In this document: one piece after another, positions 1-6,891 of the stretch
How the letters are laid out: each line of letters starts with the position of its first letter
Position numbering within the stretch: position 1 is the first letter of the stretch
Assembly (NCBI GenBank): GCA_021819535.1
Contig: JAKAQU010000053.1
Span: forward strand, 1 to 11,542
Reading direction: 5' to 3'
Length of the DNA stretch: 11,542 nt
DNA from: Pseudomonadota bacterium
Lineage (GTDB): Bacteria; Pseudomonadota; Alphaproteobacteria; Acetobacterales; Acetobacteraceae
Notes under the pieces: model-generated
Told to the model about the DNA's origin: nothing
What the model saw: only the letters and a program-made list of their open reading frames with translations
Databases searched by the model: none
Program-made: the position numbers and the translations under genes

Positions 1-759
1 GCGGCCGTAACAAAAGAATGGCGGGTTGAGAAATCCCGGCTTGCCATAGCGGAGCGGCGCGCCATTCTGATCCAGAACCGCGCCGCCGGCCGCCTCCAAG
101 ACCGCCTGCGGTGCCGCCGTGTCCCATTCCATCGTCGGCCCGAAGCGGGGATAGAAATCGGCACTCCCCTCGGCGAGGCGGCAGAATTTCACCGCCGAGC
201 CGAAGCGGTGGATCGCGGCGACGCGTTTGCCGGCAAGGGCCGCGCGCAGCATCGGGTCATCGCCGTGATGGCGCGAGACCAAAACCTCCAACCCCGCCAC
301 GGGCGGCAGGCGTGCCGCGATCGCCCGCGTCGTGCCAGCGGCGCGCTTCCACGCCCCCGCGCCGGGAATGCCGCCGAACACCTCGCCCGTCGCCGGCACC
401 GCGACCGCGCCGAGAACCGCGCGCCCGTCCATGGCAAGGCCGATATTGACCGCGAATTCGGGCGCGCCGGCGGCGAATTCGCGCGTCCCGTCGAGCGGAT
501 CGACGAGCCAGAAGCACCCGTCGATGGCGGTGATCTTGCCGGCGGCGACCTCCTCCTCGGCGATCACCGGGATCTCGGGGGTCGCGGCGCGGAGGCCGGC
601 TGTGATCAGCGCCTCGGCGGCGCGATCGGCCTCGGTCACCGGCGAAAAATCCTCTTTCCGCGCGACCTCGAAGCCGCGCGCGCGCACCGCCATGATGAGG
701 TCGGCGGCTTCCTCGGCGAGGCGGGCGGCGAGAGCGAGAAGCGCTTCTTTATCGATCAT
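1..759 (-). CDS. cysQ: 3'(2'),5'-bisphosphate nucleotidase, CysQ family (3' end cut by window edge)
   Basis: This is an inositol-monophosphatase-fold, Mg2+-dependent phosphatase. The CysQ branch removes the 3'-phosphate from 3'-phosphoadenosine 5'-phosphate, a by-product of sulfate assimilation. Reading from ATG 757-759, I see VTEAD at residues 41-45, the metal-binding EEE at 68-70, and DPLDGTREF at 87-95. The TREF ending is typical of CysQ, whereas inositol monophosphatases usually have a T-x-N-F form. The C-terminal WDTAAP metal motif starts at about W212. The frame has 253 codons and no stop before the window edge; the family is about 260-270 residues, so only a short tail is missing. No clear Shine-Dalgarno sequence precedes the start, which lies inside a 20-bp tandem duplication. 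It is divergent from pepA. The family assignment is firm; the exact substrate is inferred from family knowledge. Confidence 0.9.
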   Translation of the reverse strand, partial: MIDKEALLALAARLAEEAADLIMAVRARGFEVARKEDFSPVTEADRAAEALITAGLRAATPEIPVIAEEEVAAGKITAIDGCFWLVDPLDGTREFAAGAPEFAVNIGLAMDGRAVLGAVAVPATGEVFGGIPGAGAWKRAAGTTRAIAARLPPVAGLEVLVSRHHGDDPMLRAALAGKRVAAIHRFGSAVKFCRLAEGSADFYPRFGPTMEWDTAAPQAVLEAAGGAVLDQNGAPLRYGKPGFLNPPFFCYGR

Positions 760-790
760 CGGGATGTAGGGTCCATCATCGGGATGTAGG
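755..790. repeat. 20-bp-period tandem duplication over the cysQ start
   Basis: The 16-mer ATCATCGGGATGTAGG occurs at 755-770 and again at 775-790. The left copy contains the cysQ start codon. On the minus strand the right copy supplies ATGATG, opening a 7-codon frame (MMDPTSR) whose TGA overlaps the cysQ ATG by four bases (ATGA). The duplication is seen directly; any role in translational coupling is inference. Confidence 0.8.
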
Positions 791-797
791 CCCGCCT

Positions 798-826
798 CTG
801 GCATGGCGGCAAGCGGCTGCTAAACT
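798..826 (+). promoter_or_regulatory. possible sigma-70-type promoter for pepA-holC
   Basis: CTGGCA at 798-803 and TAAACT at 821-826 are 17 bp apart. Each matches 4 of 6 consensus positions of the -35 and -10 boxes. They lie about 30 bp before the pepA start in the 97-bp divergent gap with cysQ. The match is weak and would be expected fairly often by chance. Confidence 0.25.
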
Positions 827-844
827 GGTTTCTCTCATGTGCGG

Positions 845-849
845 AAGGA
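845..849 (+). promoter_or_regulatory. Shine-Dalgarno that decides the pepA start
   Basis: AAGGA sits 7 nt before ATG 857. It falls inside the 6-codon extension that would result from the in-frame GTG at 839, so the GTG is unlikely to be the real start. Confidence 0.75.
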
Positions 850-856
850 ATGTCTG

Positions 857-2335
857 ATGCTCGATGTCGTTTTCGCCAAACCGGCCCTGCCGAAATCGGG
901 CGGTCTTTTGTTGCTCGTCGCCGAGGATGAGCTGCCCGCGGGGCTGTGGGCGGAGGCGGATGCCGCGAGCGGCGGGGCGGTTGCGCGGGCGATCGCGGTC
1001 GCCGGCTTCAAGGGGGGCAAGGGCCAGACGCTCTCGCTGCTTGCGCCGACGGCCGGGCTTTCGCATCTCGTCCTGGCCGGGCTCGGCAAGCGCGCCGAGG
1101 TCACGCCGCTCGGTGCCGCCGAGGCGGGGGCACGCGGCATCGCCCATCTCCTCAAGGCCGAGACGGTGGCGCTCACGGCCGCTGGCCTCGCCCCCGATCT
1201 GCTCGCCGAGGCAGTGCATGGCGCGGTGCTGAGAAGCTATCGCTTTGATCGCTACCGCACGCGCGAAAAACCCGAGGACAAGCCTAAGCTCACGCGGCTC
1301 GTGGTGCTGGCCGAGGCGCACGAAAAAGTGAAAACCGCGCACGCGCCGCTCGCCGCCCTCGCCGAGGGCGTCTATCTCACCCGCGATCTGGTCAGCGAGC
1401 CGGCCAATATCCTGACGCCGGCGGTTTTCGCCGAGCGGGTCGGCGAACTCGCCGAACTCGGGCTCAAGGTCGAGGTGTTCGAGCCCAAGGCGCTCGCCAA
1501 GCTCGGCTTCGGGGCACTTCTCGGCGTCGCGCAAGGCAGCGCCAACGAGCCGCGCGTCGTCGCCATGAGCTGGCATGGGAGTGGGGCGCGCAAGCGCGAC
1601 CAGAAGCCGCTCGCCTTCATCGGCAAGGGCGTCACCTTCGATACTGGCGGCATCAGCATCAAGCCGGCGGCCGGGATGGAGGACATGAAATGGGACATGG
1701 CCGGCGCCGGCACGGTTGCCGGGCTGATGGCGGCGCTGGCCCGGCGCAAGGCCAAGGTGGATGCGATCGGCCTCATCGGTCTCGTCGAAAACATGCCCTC
1801 CGGCACCGCGCAGCGCCCAGGCGACGTGGTGAAAAGCCATTCCGGCCAGACCATCGAGGTGATCAACACCGATGCCGAAGGGCGGCTCGTGCTCGCCGAT
1901 CTCATGTCCTGGTGCCAGGAGGAATTTTCCCCGCGTCTGATGATCGATCTTGCGACACTCACCGGGGCGATCATCATCGGGCTCGGCCATGAGCACGCCG
2001 GGCTCTTCGCCAATGACGACGAGCTGGCGAACCGGCTTCTCGAAGCCGGGCGGGAGAGCGGCGACAAGCTCTGGCGCATGCCGCTTGCCGAGGCCTATGA
2101 CCGGCAGATCAAATCCGACATCGCCGATATGAAAAATGTCGGCGGCAGGCCAGCCGGGGCGATCACCGCGGCCCAATTCCTGCAACGCTTCGTCCGCAAC
2201 GACACGCCCTGGGCGCATCTCGACATCGCCGGCATGGCGTGGACGGAGAAGGATCTGGCGCTCGCGGCGAAGGGGGCGAGCGGGTTCGGCGTTCGCCTGC
2301 TCGATCGGCTGGTGGCGCGGTTTTACGAGGGCTGA
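857..2335 (+). CDS. pepA: leucyl aminopeptidase (M17 family)
   Basis: This is a cytosolic, two-metal (Zn/Mn) aminopeptidase of peptidase family M17, which removes N-terminal residues from peptides. The protein has 492 residues, against about 500 for E. coli PepA. The complete catalytic set is present at the spacing of the E. coli enzyme: K257, D262, K269, D280, D339, E341 and R343. The last three lie in the signature NTDAEGRL (337-344). The N-terminal third (about 1-150) is the variable macro-like domain and is Ala/Leu-rich. The start at 857 is chosen for its AAGGA site 7 nt upstream. holC begins 14 nt after the stop, so the two are almost certainly co-transcribed. Some PepA proteins also bind DNA (XerC/D recombination, carAB control in E. 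coli); nothing here tells whether this one does. Confidence 0.97.
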   Translation: MLDVVFAKPALPKSGGLLLLVAEDELPAGLWAEADAASGGAVARAIAVAGFKGGKGQTLSLLAPTAGLSHLVLAGLGKRAEVTPLGAAEAGARGIAHLLKAETVALTAAGLAPDLLAEAVHGAVLRSYRFDRYRTREKPEDKPKLTRLVVLAEAHEKVKTAHAPLAALAEGVYLTRDLVSEPANILTPAVFAERVGELAELGLKVEVFEPKALAKLGFGALLGVAQGSANEPRVVAMSWHGSGARKRDQKPLAFIGKGVTFDTGGISIKPAAGMEDMKWDMAGAGTVAGLMAALARRKAKVDAIGLIGLVENMPSGTAQRPGDVVKSHSGQTIEVINTDAEGRLVLADLMSWCQEEFSPRLMIDLATLTGAIIIGLGHEHAGLFANDDELANRLLEAGRESGDKLWRMPLAEAYDRQIKSDIADMKNVGGRPAGAITAAQFLQRFVRNDTPWAHLDIAGMAWTEKDLALAAKGASGFGVRLLDRLVARFYEG

Positions 2336-2349
2336 GCGATGGGGGGCTG

Positions 2350-2796
2350 ATGGCCGAGATCGCATTCTATCACCTGCTCCGCGCCGGCCCAGAACAGGTT
2401 CTGCCGCCGCTGCTCGGCCGGACGCTGGCCTTGGGCGAGCGCGCCGTCATCCGCTGCGCCAGCGCCGAGCGTCTGGCCGCCCTCGATGACGCGCTCTGGC
2501 TTGCCGCGAGCCCCGATTGGCTGCCGCACGGCTCGGCGGCGAGTGGTGAGGCCGATCTCCAGCCGATCTGGCTCACGCTCGCCGACGAGGCGCCGAACGG
2601 GGCGCGCTTTCTGTTTCTGATCGACGGCGCCGAGAGCGCCAGGCTCGATGCTTTCACCCGTGTTTTCGACTTGTTCGACGGCCATGACGAGGCGGCGCTC
2701 TCGGCGGCGCGGGCGCGCTGGCAGGCGTGCCGCGCGGCCGGCCACGCCGTCACCTACTGGCAGCAAGGTGCGCGCGGGTGGGAGAAAAAGACCTGA
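2350..2796 (+). CDS. holC: DNA polymerase III chi subunit
   Basis: The chi subunit links the clamp-loader complex (through psi, where present) to single-strand binding protein at the replication fork. The protein has 148 residues, the usual length. HolC-type blocks are visible: FYHLL at the N terminus, LDDALW then LPHG around residues 45-62, QPIWLT, FLFLIDGA, and the conserved VFDLFDGHDE followed by AARARW near the C terminus. A run of six G at 2341-2346 just before ATG 2350 is the likely ribosome binding site. An ATG at 2339 gives only a three-codon frame ending in TGATG across the holC start. The gene lies 14 nt after pepA, a common pairing in Proteobacteria. Confidence 0.93.
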   Translation: MAEIAFYHLLRAGPEQVLPPLLGRTLALGERAVIRCASAERLAALDDALWLAASPDWLPHGSAASGEADLQPIWLTLADEAPNGARFLFLIDGAESARLDAFTRVFDLFDGHDEAALSAARARWQACRAAGHAVTYWQQGARGWEKKT

Positions 2797-2818
2797 AACC
2801 GGCCGCAAAGAACGGCGC

Positions 2819-2841
2819 GGTCAGTGCCGCAGGCACTGACC
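2819..2841. terminator. perfect 10-bp hairpin after holC
   Basis: GGTCAGTGCC at 2819-2828 pairs perfectly with 2832-2841 across a GCA loop, 22 nt after the holC stop. A short T run (2856-2860) follows only after about 14 nt, so it is not a textbook intrinsic terminator. It is probably the first half of a two-hairpin intergenic element that ends the pepA-holC transcript. Confidence 0.5.
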
Positions 2842-2861
2842 AACGAACAAAAGTCTTTTTG

Positions 2862-2885
2862 CTTCTTTTTCTTCAGAAAAAGAAG
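2862..2885. repeat. A/T-biased 10-bp hairpin, second half of intergenic element
   Basis: CTTCTTTTTC (2862-2871) and GAAAAAGAAG (2876-2885) form a perfect stem with a TTCA loop. Pyrimidine-rich sequence precedes it. It stands out strongly from the GC-rich surroundings. From memory, similar hairpin modules recur between genes in Acetobacteraceae, which would make this a dispersed repeat; I could not check this. Nothing else is evident in 2797-2972 except the mini-ORF at 2944. Confidence 0.55.
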
Positions 2886-2943
2886 AATCCCTCCCGTGTC
2901 TGATGCCTTGCGCGGGCGGTGCAAACGCGGCAGGCTGACCGCA

Positions 2944-2976
2944 ATGTCGCCCATGAAAGGTTCGATCGCATCATGA
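2944..2976 (+). other. possible 10-codon leader ORF overlapping the aminotransferase start
   Basis: ATG at 2944, or the in-frame ATG at 2953, opens a tiny frame ending MKGSIAS. Its TGA (2974-2976) overlaps the aminotransferase ATG (2973-2975) as ATGA. The overlap geometry is that of translational coupling, but no strong ribosome binding site precedes either ATG. It may be chance. Confidence 0.2.
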
Positions 2977-4307
2977 ATGAGATAGCCACGCCCTCGCGTC
3001 CGAACGATTTCGAGCCGTTTTGGATGCCGTATACCGCCAATCGCGCCTATAAATCCGCGCCGCGGCTGCTCGCGCGCGCTTCGGGCATGCATTATTACAC
3101 GCCCGAGGGCCGGGAGGTCATTGATGGCACCGCCGGGCTCTGGTGCGTCAATGCCGGGCATGGGCGGCGTGAAATCGTCGAGGCTATTCAGGCCCAGGCT
3201 GCGGCGATGGATTTCGCGCCGACCTTTCAGTTGGGCCATCCGGTCGCGTTTCAGGCGGCGGCGAAGGTCGCGGAGCTGACGCCGCCGGGGCTGGACCGCG
3301 TTTTTTTCACCAATTCCGGCTCCGAGAGCGCCGATACCGCGCTCAAGATCGCGCTCGCCTATCACCGCGCGCGTGGCGAGGCAGGAAGGGTGCGGCTGAT
3401 CGGACGTGAGCGCGGCTATCACGGGGTCGGGTTCGGCGGCATGTCGGTGGGTGGCATCGGCGGCAACCGCAAGCAATTCGGCGCGCTGCTGCCCGCCGTC
3501 GATCATCTGCCGCACACCCACGCCCCGGCGCATAACGCGTTTTCGCGCGGCCAGCCGGAATGGGGCGCGCATCTCGCCGATGCGCTGGAGGATCTCGTCG
3601 CGTTGCATGGCGCCGAGACCATCGCCGCCGTCATCGTCGAGCCGCTGGCGGGATCGACCGGTGTTCTGGTGCCGCCGCGCGGCTATCTCGAGCGGTTGCG
3701 GGCGATTTGCGACAAATACGGCATTTTGCTGATTTTCGATGAAGTGATCACCGGCTTCGGCCGTCTCGGAACACCTTTTGGCGCTGAGCGTCTCGGGGTT
3801 GTGCCCGACATCCTGACCATGGCCAAGGGCCTTACCAACGCCGCCGTGCCGATGGGGGCGGTCGCGGTCAGGAACGAGATCTATCACGCGATCGTCGATC
3901 ATGCGCCGGCCGGGATCGAACTCTTCCACGGCTACACCTATTCCGGCCATCCGCTCGCCGCCGCTGCCGCGGTCGCGACCATCGATTTGCACCGGAGTGA
4001 GGATCTGCCGGGGCGGGCGCGCGCGATGGAAGGCGCGTTCGAGGACGCGGCGCATAGCCTCAAGGATCTCCCCAACGTCATCGATGTGCGCAATTTCGGG
4101 CTGGTGGCCGGGATCGAGCTTGCGCCCCGCGCCGGCAAGCCTGCGGATCGCGCGTTCAGGGTGTTTCATCGCTGTTTCGATGATGGCGTTCTGATCCGCA
4201 CCACCGGCGACATCATCGCGCTCTCGCCGCCGCTGATCATCGAGGCGGGGCATATCGAGCGGATTTTCTCGACGCTGTCAGACGCTATTCGCGCGGAAGC
4301 GGCCTAG
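2973..4307 (+). CDS. omega-amino acid:pyruvate aminotransferase (class III, PLP-dependent)
   Basis: Class III pyridoxal-phosphate aminotransferase, closest by eye to beta-alanine:pyruvate transaminases (EC 2.6.1.18). These convert beta-alanine or other omega-amines plus pyruvate to the semialdehyde plus alanine in the cytosol. The protein has 444 residues, the usual length. Family features are the N-terminal FWMPYTANR and GTAGLWCVNAGHGR blocks, the phosphate-binding NSGSESADTALK, FDEVITGFGR with PLP-contacting D256, and TMAKGLTNAAVP with Schiff-base K285. The D-to-K spacing of 29 equals that of the Pseudomonas enzyme. R409 in LIRTTGD is the expected substrate-carboxylate arginine. The frame is open back to a GTG at 2919, but ATG 2973 gives the family-like N terminus; the nearest AAAGG (2956-2960) is 12 nt away, rather far. 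It seems monocistronic. The exact amine substrate cannot be read from sequence. Confidence 0.9.
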   Translation: MNEIATPSRPNDFEPFWMPYTANRAYKSAPRLLARASGMHYYTPEGREVIDGTAGLWCVNAGHGRREIVEAIQAQAAAMDFAPTFQLGHPVAFQAAAKVAELTPPGLDRVFFTNSGSESADTALKIALAYHRARGEAGRVRLIGRERGYHGVGFGGMSVGGIGGNRKQFGALLPAVDHLPHTHAPAHNAFSRGQPEWGAHLADALEDLVALHGAETIAAVIVEPLAGSTGVLVPPRGYLERLRAICDKYGILLIFDEVITGFGRLGTPFGAERLGVVPDILTMAKGLTNAAVPMGAVAVRNEIYHAIVDHAPAGIELFHGYTYSGHPLAAAAAVATIDLHRSEDLPGRARAMEGAFEDAAHSLKDLPNVIDVRNFGLVAGIELAPRAGKPADRAFRVFHRCFDDGVLIRTTGDIIALSPPLIIEAGHIERIFSTLSDAIRAEAA

Positions 4308-4315
4308 AGCGCGCG

Positions 4316-4349
4316 CCGGCCCCTCCCCCCCGCGAGGGGGTGGGGCCGG
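4316..4349. terminator. GC-rich hairpin between convergent genes
   Basis: CCGGCCCC (4316-4323) pairs with GGGGCCGG (4342-4349). After one T/T mismatch the stem continues as five C against five G, around a short loop. It sits 8 nt after the aminotransferase stop and 5 nt after the CHAP gene's stop on the other strand, so it probably serves both. No T tract is present. Confidence 0.6.
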
Positions 4350-4354
4350 GTATT

Positions 4355-5173
4355 TCAGCGCAGCGAGTGCTCGGGGGCGTCGGCGGTGAGGTCGCTGTAG
4401 GCCGGGGCCTCGGCCATTTCGTTGTCCACCGCCGGAAGCGAGGTCAGGACGGGGATGGCGCGCTGCTCGGCGGGCGTGCGCAAATCGCGCGGCGCCGGGT
4501 TGAGCGGGATGGCGTGCGGGGCGCTGGCGTCGGCGAGGGTGGTCGCGGCCGAACGGTTGTAAATGAAGCCATGGGTCGGATAGATGCTGCCGAAGCTGCC
4601 TTGCCGGCCGAGCGCCACGCGCACCGCCGTCCAGTCATTGGCGGGCGAGACGTCGATCACCGCGATGTTGCGGCTGACGCCGTTCTGGGCCCAATGCGCC
4701 TGATCGATTTCGATTTCACGCGAATTGATCACCTTGGAGACGACCGCGACATGGCCGAGCCGCATGGCGCGATTGGCGCGGAAGGCGAGCACGCTGCCCG
4801 CTTCGGGGCGGCTGCCGCGGGCATAGATTCCGGCGGCCTTGTCCCACCAGGTCAGCGCGTCACCTTGCAGATTGATCCCGGAGGCGGCGCGGGCGAAGGG
4901 CACGCATTGGATGACGTGACTGCTGCCGGCGCGGTAGGAGATGTGCCGAATGTAGGATTTATTTCCGTGACGGGAGTCCACGATCTCATGCTTCGCGGCG
5001 TCACGCCCCGCATGCCCATGGCGTCTGGTCTGCGCGGCGGAGGCATGACGCACGGGGTGGTTATGTGCGTTTGGTGAGGGGCTGGTCTCCTGGGCATGCA
5101 AGGATAGCGGCATCCCGAACAGAAAAATCGACCCTAAAACGCAAAGCGCACCGCCACGTCGCCGAGCTGGCAT
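4355..5173 (-). CDS. exported CHAP-domain protein (putative cell-wall amidase/endopeptidase)
   Basis: CHAP domains are papain-like hydrolases that cut peptidoglycan peptides or the amide to muramic acid. The protein has 272 residues. Residues 1-27 form a signal peptide: RRR near the N terminus, a hydrophobic stretch at 9-25, and probable cleavage after LHA. A His-rich linker follows (8 His between 37 and 77). The CHAP core starts at about residue 78, with the nucleophile in the QCVPFARAASGI segment (C90), a GDALTWWD block, and H141 in LGHVAVV. An Asp/His pair follows in IDQAHW (D157, H160), and the domain ends at about GFIYN. The last 50 residues are Ala/Pro-rich and look disordered. ATG 5173 is chosen because AAGGGGGGAG lies just upstream and it gives a clean signal peptide; the frame stays open 30 codons further. 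Family is confident; the bond cleaved is unknown. Confidence 0.85.
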   Translation of the reverse strand: MPARRRGGALCVLGSIFLFGMPLSLHAQETSPSPNAHNHPVRHASAAQTRRHGHAGRDAAKHEIVDSRHGNKSYIRHISYRAGSSHVIQCVPFARAASGINLQGDALTWWDKAAGIYARGSRPEAGSVLAFRANRAMRLGHVAVVSKVINSREIEIDQAHWAQNGVSRNIAVIDVSPANDWTAVRVALGRQGSFGSIYPTHGFIYNRSAATTLADASAPHAIPLNPAPRDLRTPAEQRAIPVLTSLPAVDNEMAEAPAYSDLTADAPEHSLR

Positions 5174-5373
5174 GAAACTCCCCCCTTGAGGTGGCAAATC
5201 CATGAGGAAAGGTAACATCAGGGTTGCGAGTGTGGCAATGCGAAAACCGCGGGGAATTTGCAATCTTGCGCAATAATACGATTTCGCCCTGTGTATAACT
5301 CCATGAATTATGACATATTTCCTATTTTATCCGGCCGCGCGGGCGACTCGAGTGCGCTTCCTCCATGCACGCG
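5174..5373. other. intergenic region upstream of the CHAP gene
   Basis: About 200 bp without a gene. The part at about 5265-5335 is clearly AT-richer than its surroundings and is the likely promoter region for the minus-strand CHAP gene. A TATTAT hexamer reads on the minus strand near 5273-5278, but no good -35 box pairs with it. The downstream end of the RidA transcript also falls here; I see no convincing hairpin terminator for it. Confidence 0.4.
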
Positions 5374-5724
5374 CTATTTGCAGGCGACCACCATGATTTC
5401 TACCAGGGCGCGTGGATCGGCCAAAGTCGCCTCGACGCAGGCACGCACCGGCGCGCCCCCTTCGGGCAGCCAGGCCGACCAGATTTCGTTCATCGCCGCG
5501 CGGTCGGCGATGTGTTTGAGCCAGATCTGCGCCTGCAAAAGCCGCGTTTTGTCGGTGCCATGGATTTCGAGCGCGGCATCGATCTCGGCCAGAACCTCGG
5601 CGGTCTGGCCCTTGATGTCCTGGCCCAGATCGCGCGCGAGCGCCCCCGAAGTATAGACGAAGCCGTGATATTCGACGGCGCGGGCGAGAATGGCGCCGGG
5701 TTCGGTGCGGATGATGCGGCTCAT
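5374..5724 (-). CDS. RidA (YjgF/YER057c/UK114) family protein, YoaB-like
   Basis: Small cytosolic trimer-forming protein family. Archetypal RidA hydrolyses reactive enamine/imine intermediates released by PLP enzymes; the YoaB-like branch is less well characterised. The protein has 116 residues, full length. Family marks are YTSGALA (24-30), an AMNEIWSAW block (77-85) that resembles E. coli YoaB, APVRACVEA with the carboxylate-binding arginine at R94, and VEIMVVA with E109 near the C terminus. The start is well supported by AAGGAG 6 nt upstream. It is divergent from acoA with a 189-bp gap. RidA-like genes often sit beside amine or aldehyde metabolism, so a link with the acetoin cluster or nearby aminotransferase is possible but unproven. 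Confidence 0.9.
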   Translation of the reverse strand: MSRIIRTEPGAILARAVEYHGFVYTSGALARDLGQDIKGQTAEVLAEIDAALEIHGTDKTRLLQAQIWLKHIADRAAMNEIWSAWLPEGGAPVRACVEATLADPRALVEIMVVACK

Positions 5725-5775
5725 GGCGGGCTCCTTCGGGCCTGGGGGACGGGGCGCCGACTATACCGCCCCCTC

Positions 5776-5809
5776 CCATCAGCGCCAGCCATCAGAGACG
5801 AGCCATCAG
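5776..5809. repeat. three CCATCAG direct repeats between ridA and acoA
   Basis: CCATCAG occurs at 5776-5782, 5789-5795 and 5803-5809, spaced 13 and 14 bp. The last two copies extend to a 12-bp match (AGCCATCAGAGA). They lie 52 bp before the RidA start and about 105 bp before acoA, a position suited to a regulator site for the divergent pair. Slippage duplication is the alternative. The rest of the 189-bp gap holds a small GGGCT-CTC-AGCCC hairpin (5868-5880) and no convincing promoter. Confidence 0.6.
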
Positions 5810-5913
5810 AGAGAGGTGAACGCGCGCCGATTAATCTTGCGTTTGGGGCCGCGGTCGCGCCATTCTCGGGCTCTCAGCCCCCAAAAGAGGGCGATCCCCG
5901 GGAGGGATGGAAA

Positions 5914-6879
5914 ATGCAGTTGAACCGTGACGAATTGCTGCGCGCCTATCGCGACATGTGCCTGATCCGCCAGTTCGAGGAGCGGGTGCACGCCGAGTTC
6001 GCGACCGGGGACATTCCCGGTTTCGTCCATCTCTATGCCGGCGAGGAGGCCTCCGCCGTCGGCGTCTGCATGGACCTCACCGAGCGCGACACCATCGCCT
6101 CCACCCATCGCGGCCATGGCCATTGCATCGCCAAGGGCTGTGACGTCGATGGCATGATGGCGGAAATCTACGGCCGCAAGAGCGGGCTTTGCGGCGGCAA
6201 AGGCGGCTCGATGCACATCGCCGATCTCGATCGCGGCATGCTCGGGGCGAACGGTATCGTCGGCGGCGGCGCACCGCTCGCCTGTGGCGCCGCGCTCTCG
6301 GCCAAAACTCTGAAAACCGGGGCGGTCGCGGTCGCCTTCGGCGGCGATGGCGCCTCCAACCAGGGGACCACGGCGGAAGCGATGAACCTCGCCTCGGTGT
6401 GGCGATTGCCGGTGATTTTCGTCCTCGAGGACAATGGCTATGCCGAATCGACCGCGAGCGCCTGGTCGGTCGGCGGTGATCCGGTCAAGCGGGCGGAGGG
6501 GTTCGGCATCCCCGCGACCCGCGTCGATGGCCATGATTTCTTCGCCGTCCACGAGGCGGCGCGCGAGGCGGTGGCGCGGGCACGCGCGGGCGAAGGGCCG
6601 AGCTTTCTTCATCTCAAGCTCGCCCGCTATTTCGGCCATTTCGAGGGTGACGGCATGACCTATCGCGCGCCCGACGAGGTCGCGAGGCTCCGCGCCGAAA
6701 AGGATTGCCTCAAACTGTTCCGCCGCAAGGTGAGCGAGGCGGGATTGCTGGAGGGCGCGGCGCTGGACGCGATCGAGGGCGAGGTCGCGACGCTGATCGA
6801 GGGCGCGGTGCGACGCGCCAAGGCCGATGCGATGCCGGAGCCGGCCGATCTCCTCACCGATGTCTATGTCAGTTACTGA
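5914..6879 (+). CDS. acoA: acetoin dehydrogenase E1 component, alpha subunit (TPP-dependent)
   Basis: With AcoB it forms the thiamine-diphosphate E1 that cleaves acetoin, releasing acetaldehyde and passing the acetyl group to the lipoyl arm of E2. The protein has 321 residues, the size of AcoA proteins and shorter than most pyruvate dehydrogenase alpha chains. Visible features are the N-terminal YRDMCLIRQFEE block, HLYAGEEASAVGV, STHRGHGHCIAKG, the GGKGGSMHI segment, and the TPP motif from GDG (144-146, in GGDGASNQG) to N174 in LEDNGYAEST. ATG 5914 has GGAGGG 7 nt upstream; an ATG at 5907 is out of frame and too close to that site. The frame is open 183 codons further upstream, but this only shadows ridA. 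First gene of acoABC; acoB follows after 12 nt. A related alpha-keto-acid E1 is the alternative, made unlikely by the E2 type. Confidence 0.9.
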   Translation: MQLNRDELLRAYRDMCLIRQFEERVHAEFATGDIPGFVHLYAGEEASAVGVCMDLTERDTIASTHRGHGHCIAKGCDVDGMMAEIYGRKSGLCGGKGGSMHIADLDRGMLGANGIVGGGAPLACGAALSAKTLKTGAVAVAFGGDGASNQGTTAEAMNLASVWRLPVIFVLEDNGYAESTASAWSVGGDPVKRAEGFGIPATRVDGHDFFAVHEAAREAVARARAGEGPSFLHLKLARYFGHFEGDGMTYRAPDEVARLRAEKDCLKLFRRKVSEAGLLEGAALDAIEGEVATLIEGAVRRAKADAMPEPADLLTDVYVSY

Positions 6880-6891
6880 GAGGGGCGGGTC

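Noticed and set aside
776..2365. 529-codon minus-strand frame opposite pepA
   Set aside because: Shadow of pepA, whose catalytic residues are all present; same compositional signature as other GC-driven antisense frames. The minus frame at 2754-4253 is rejected for the same reason.
5290..5298. TTATACACA on the minus strand, a DnaA-box match, in an AT-rich stretch
   Set aside because: A single 9-mer with no further boxes, no GATC-type cluster or origin-linked genes nearby; chance match is likely.
5831..5866. Sigma-70 promoter for acoA (TTGCGT, 18 bp, CATTCT) or a sigma-54 site
   Set aside because: Both hexamers match only 3 of 6 positions, and no GG-N10-GC pair with TTGC is present in the gap.
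5365..5913. In-frame N-terminal extension of acoA by 183 codons
   Set aside because: It overlaps ridA in antisense, has no family match, and ATG 5914 has an ideal GGAGGG site 7 nt upstream.
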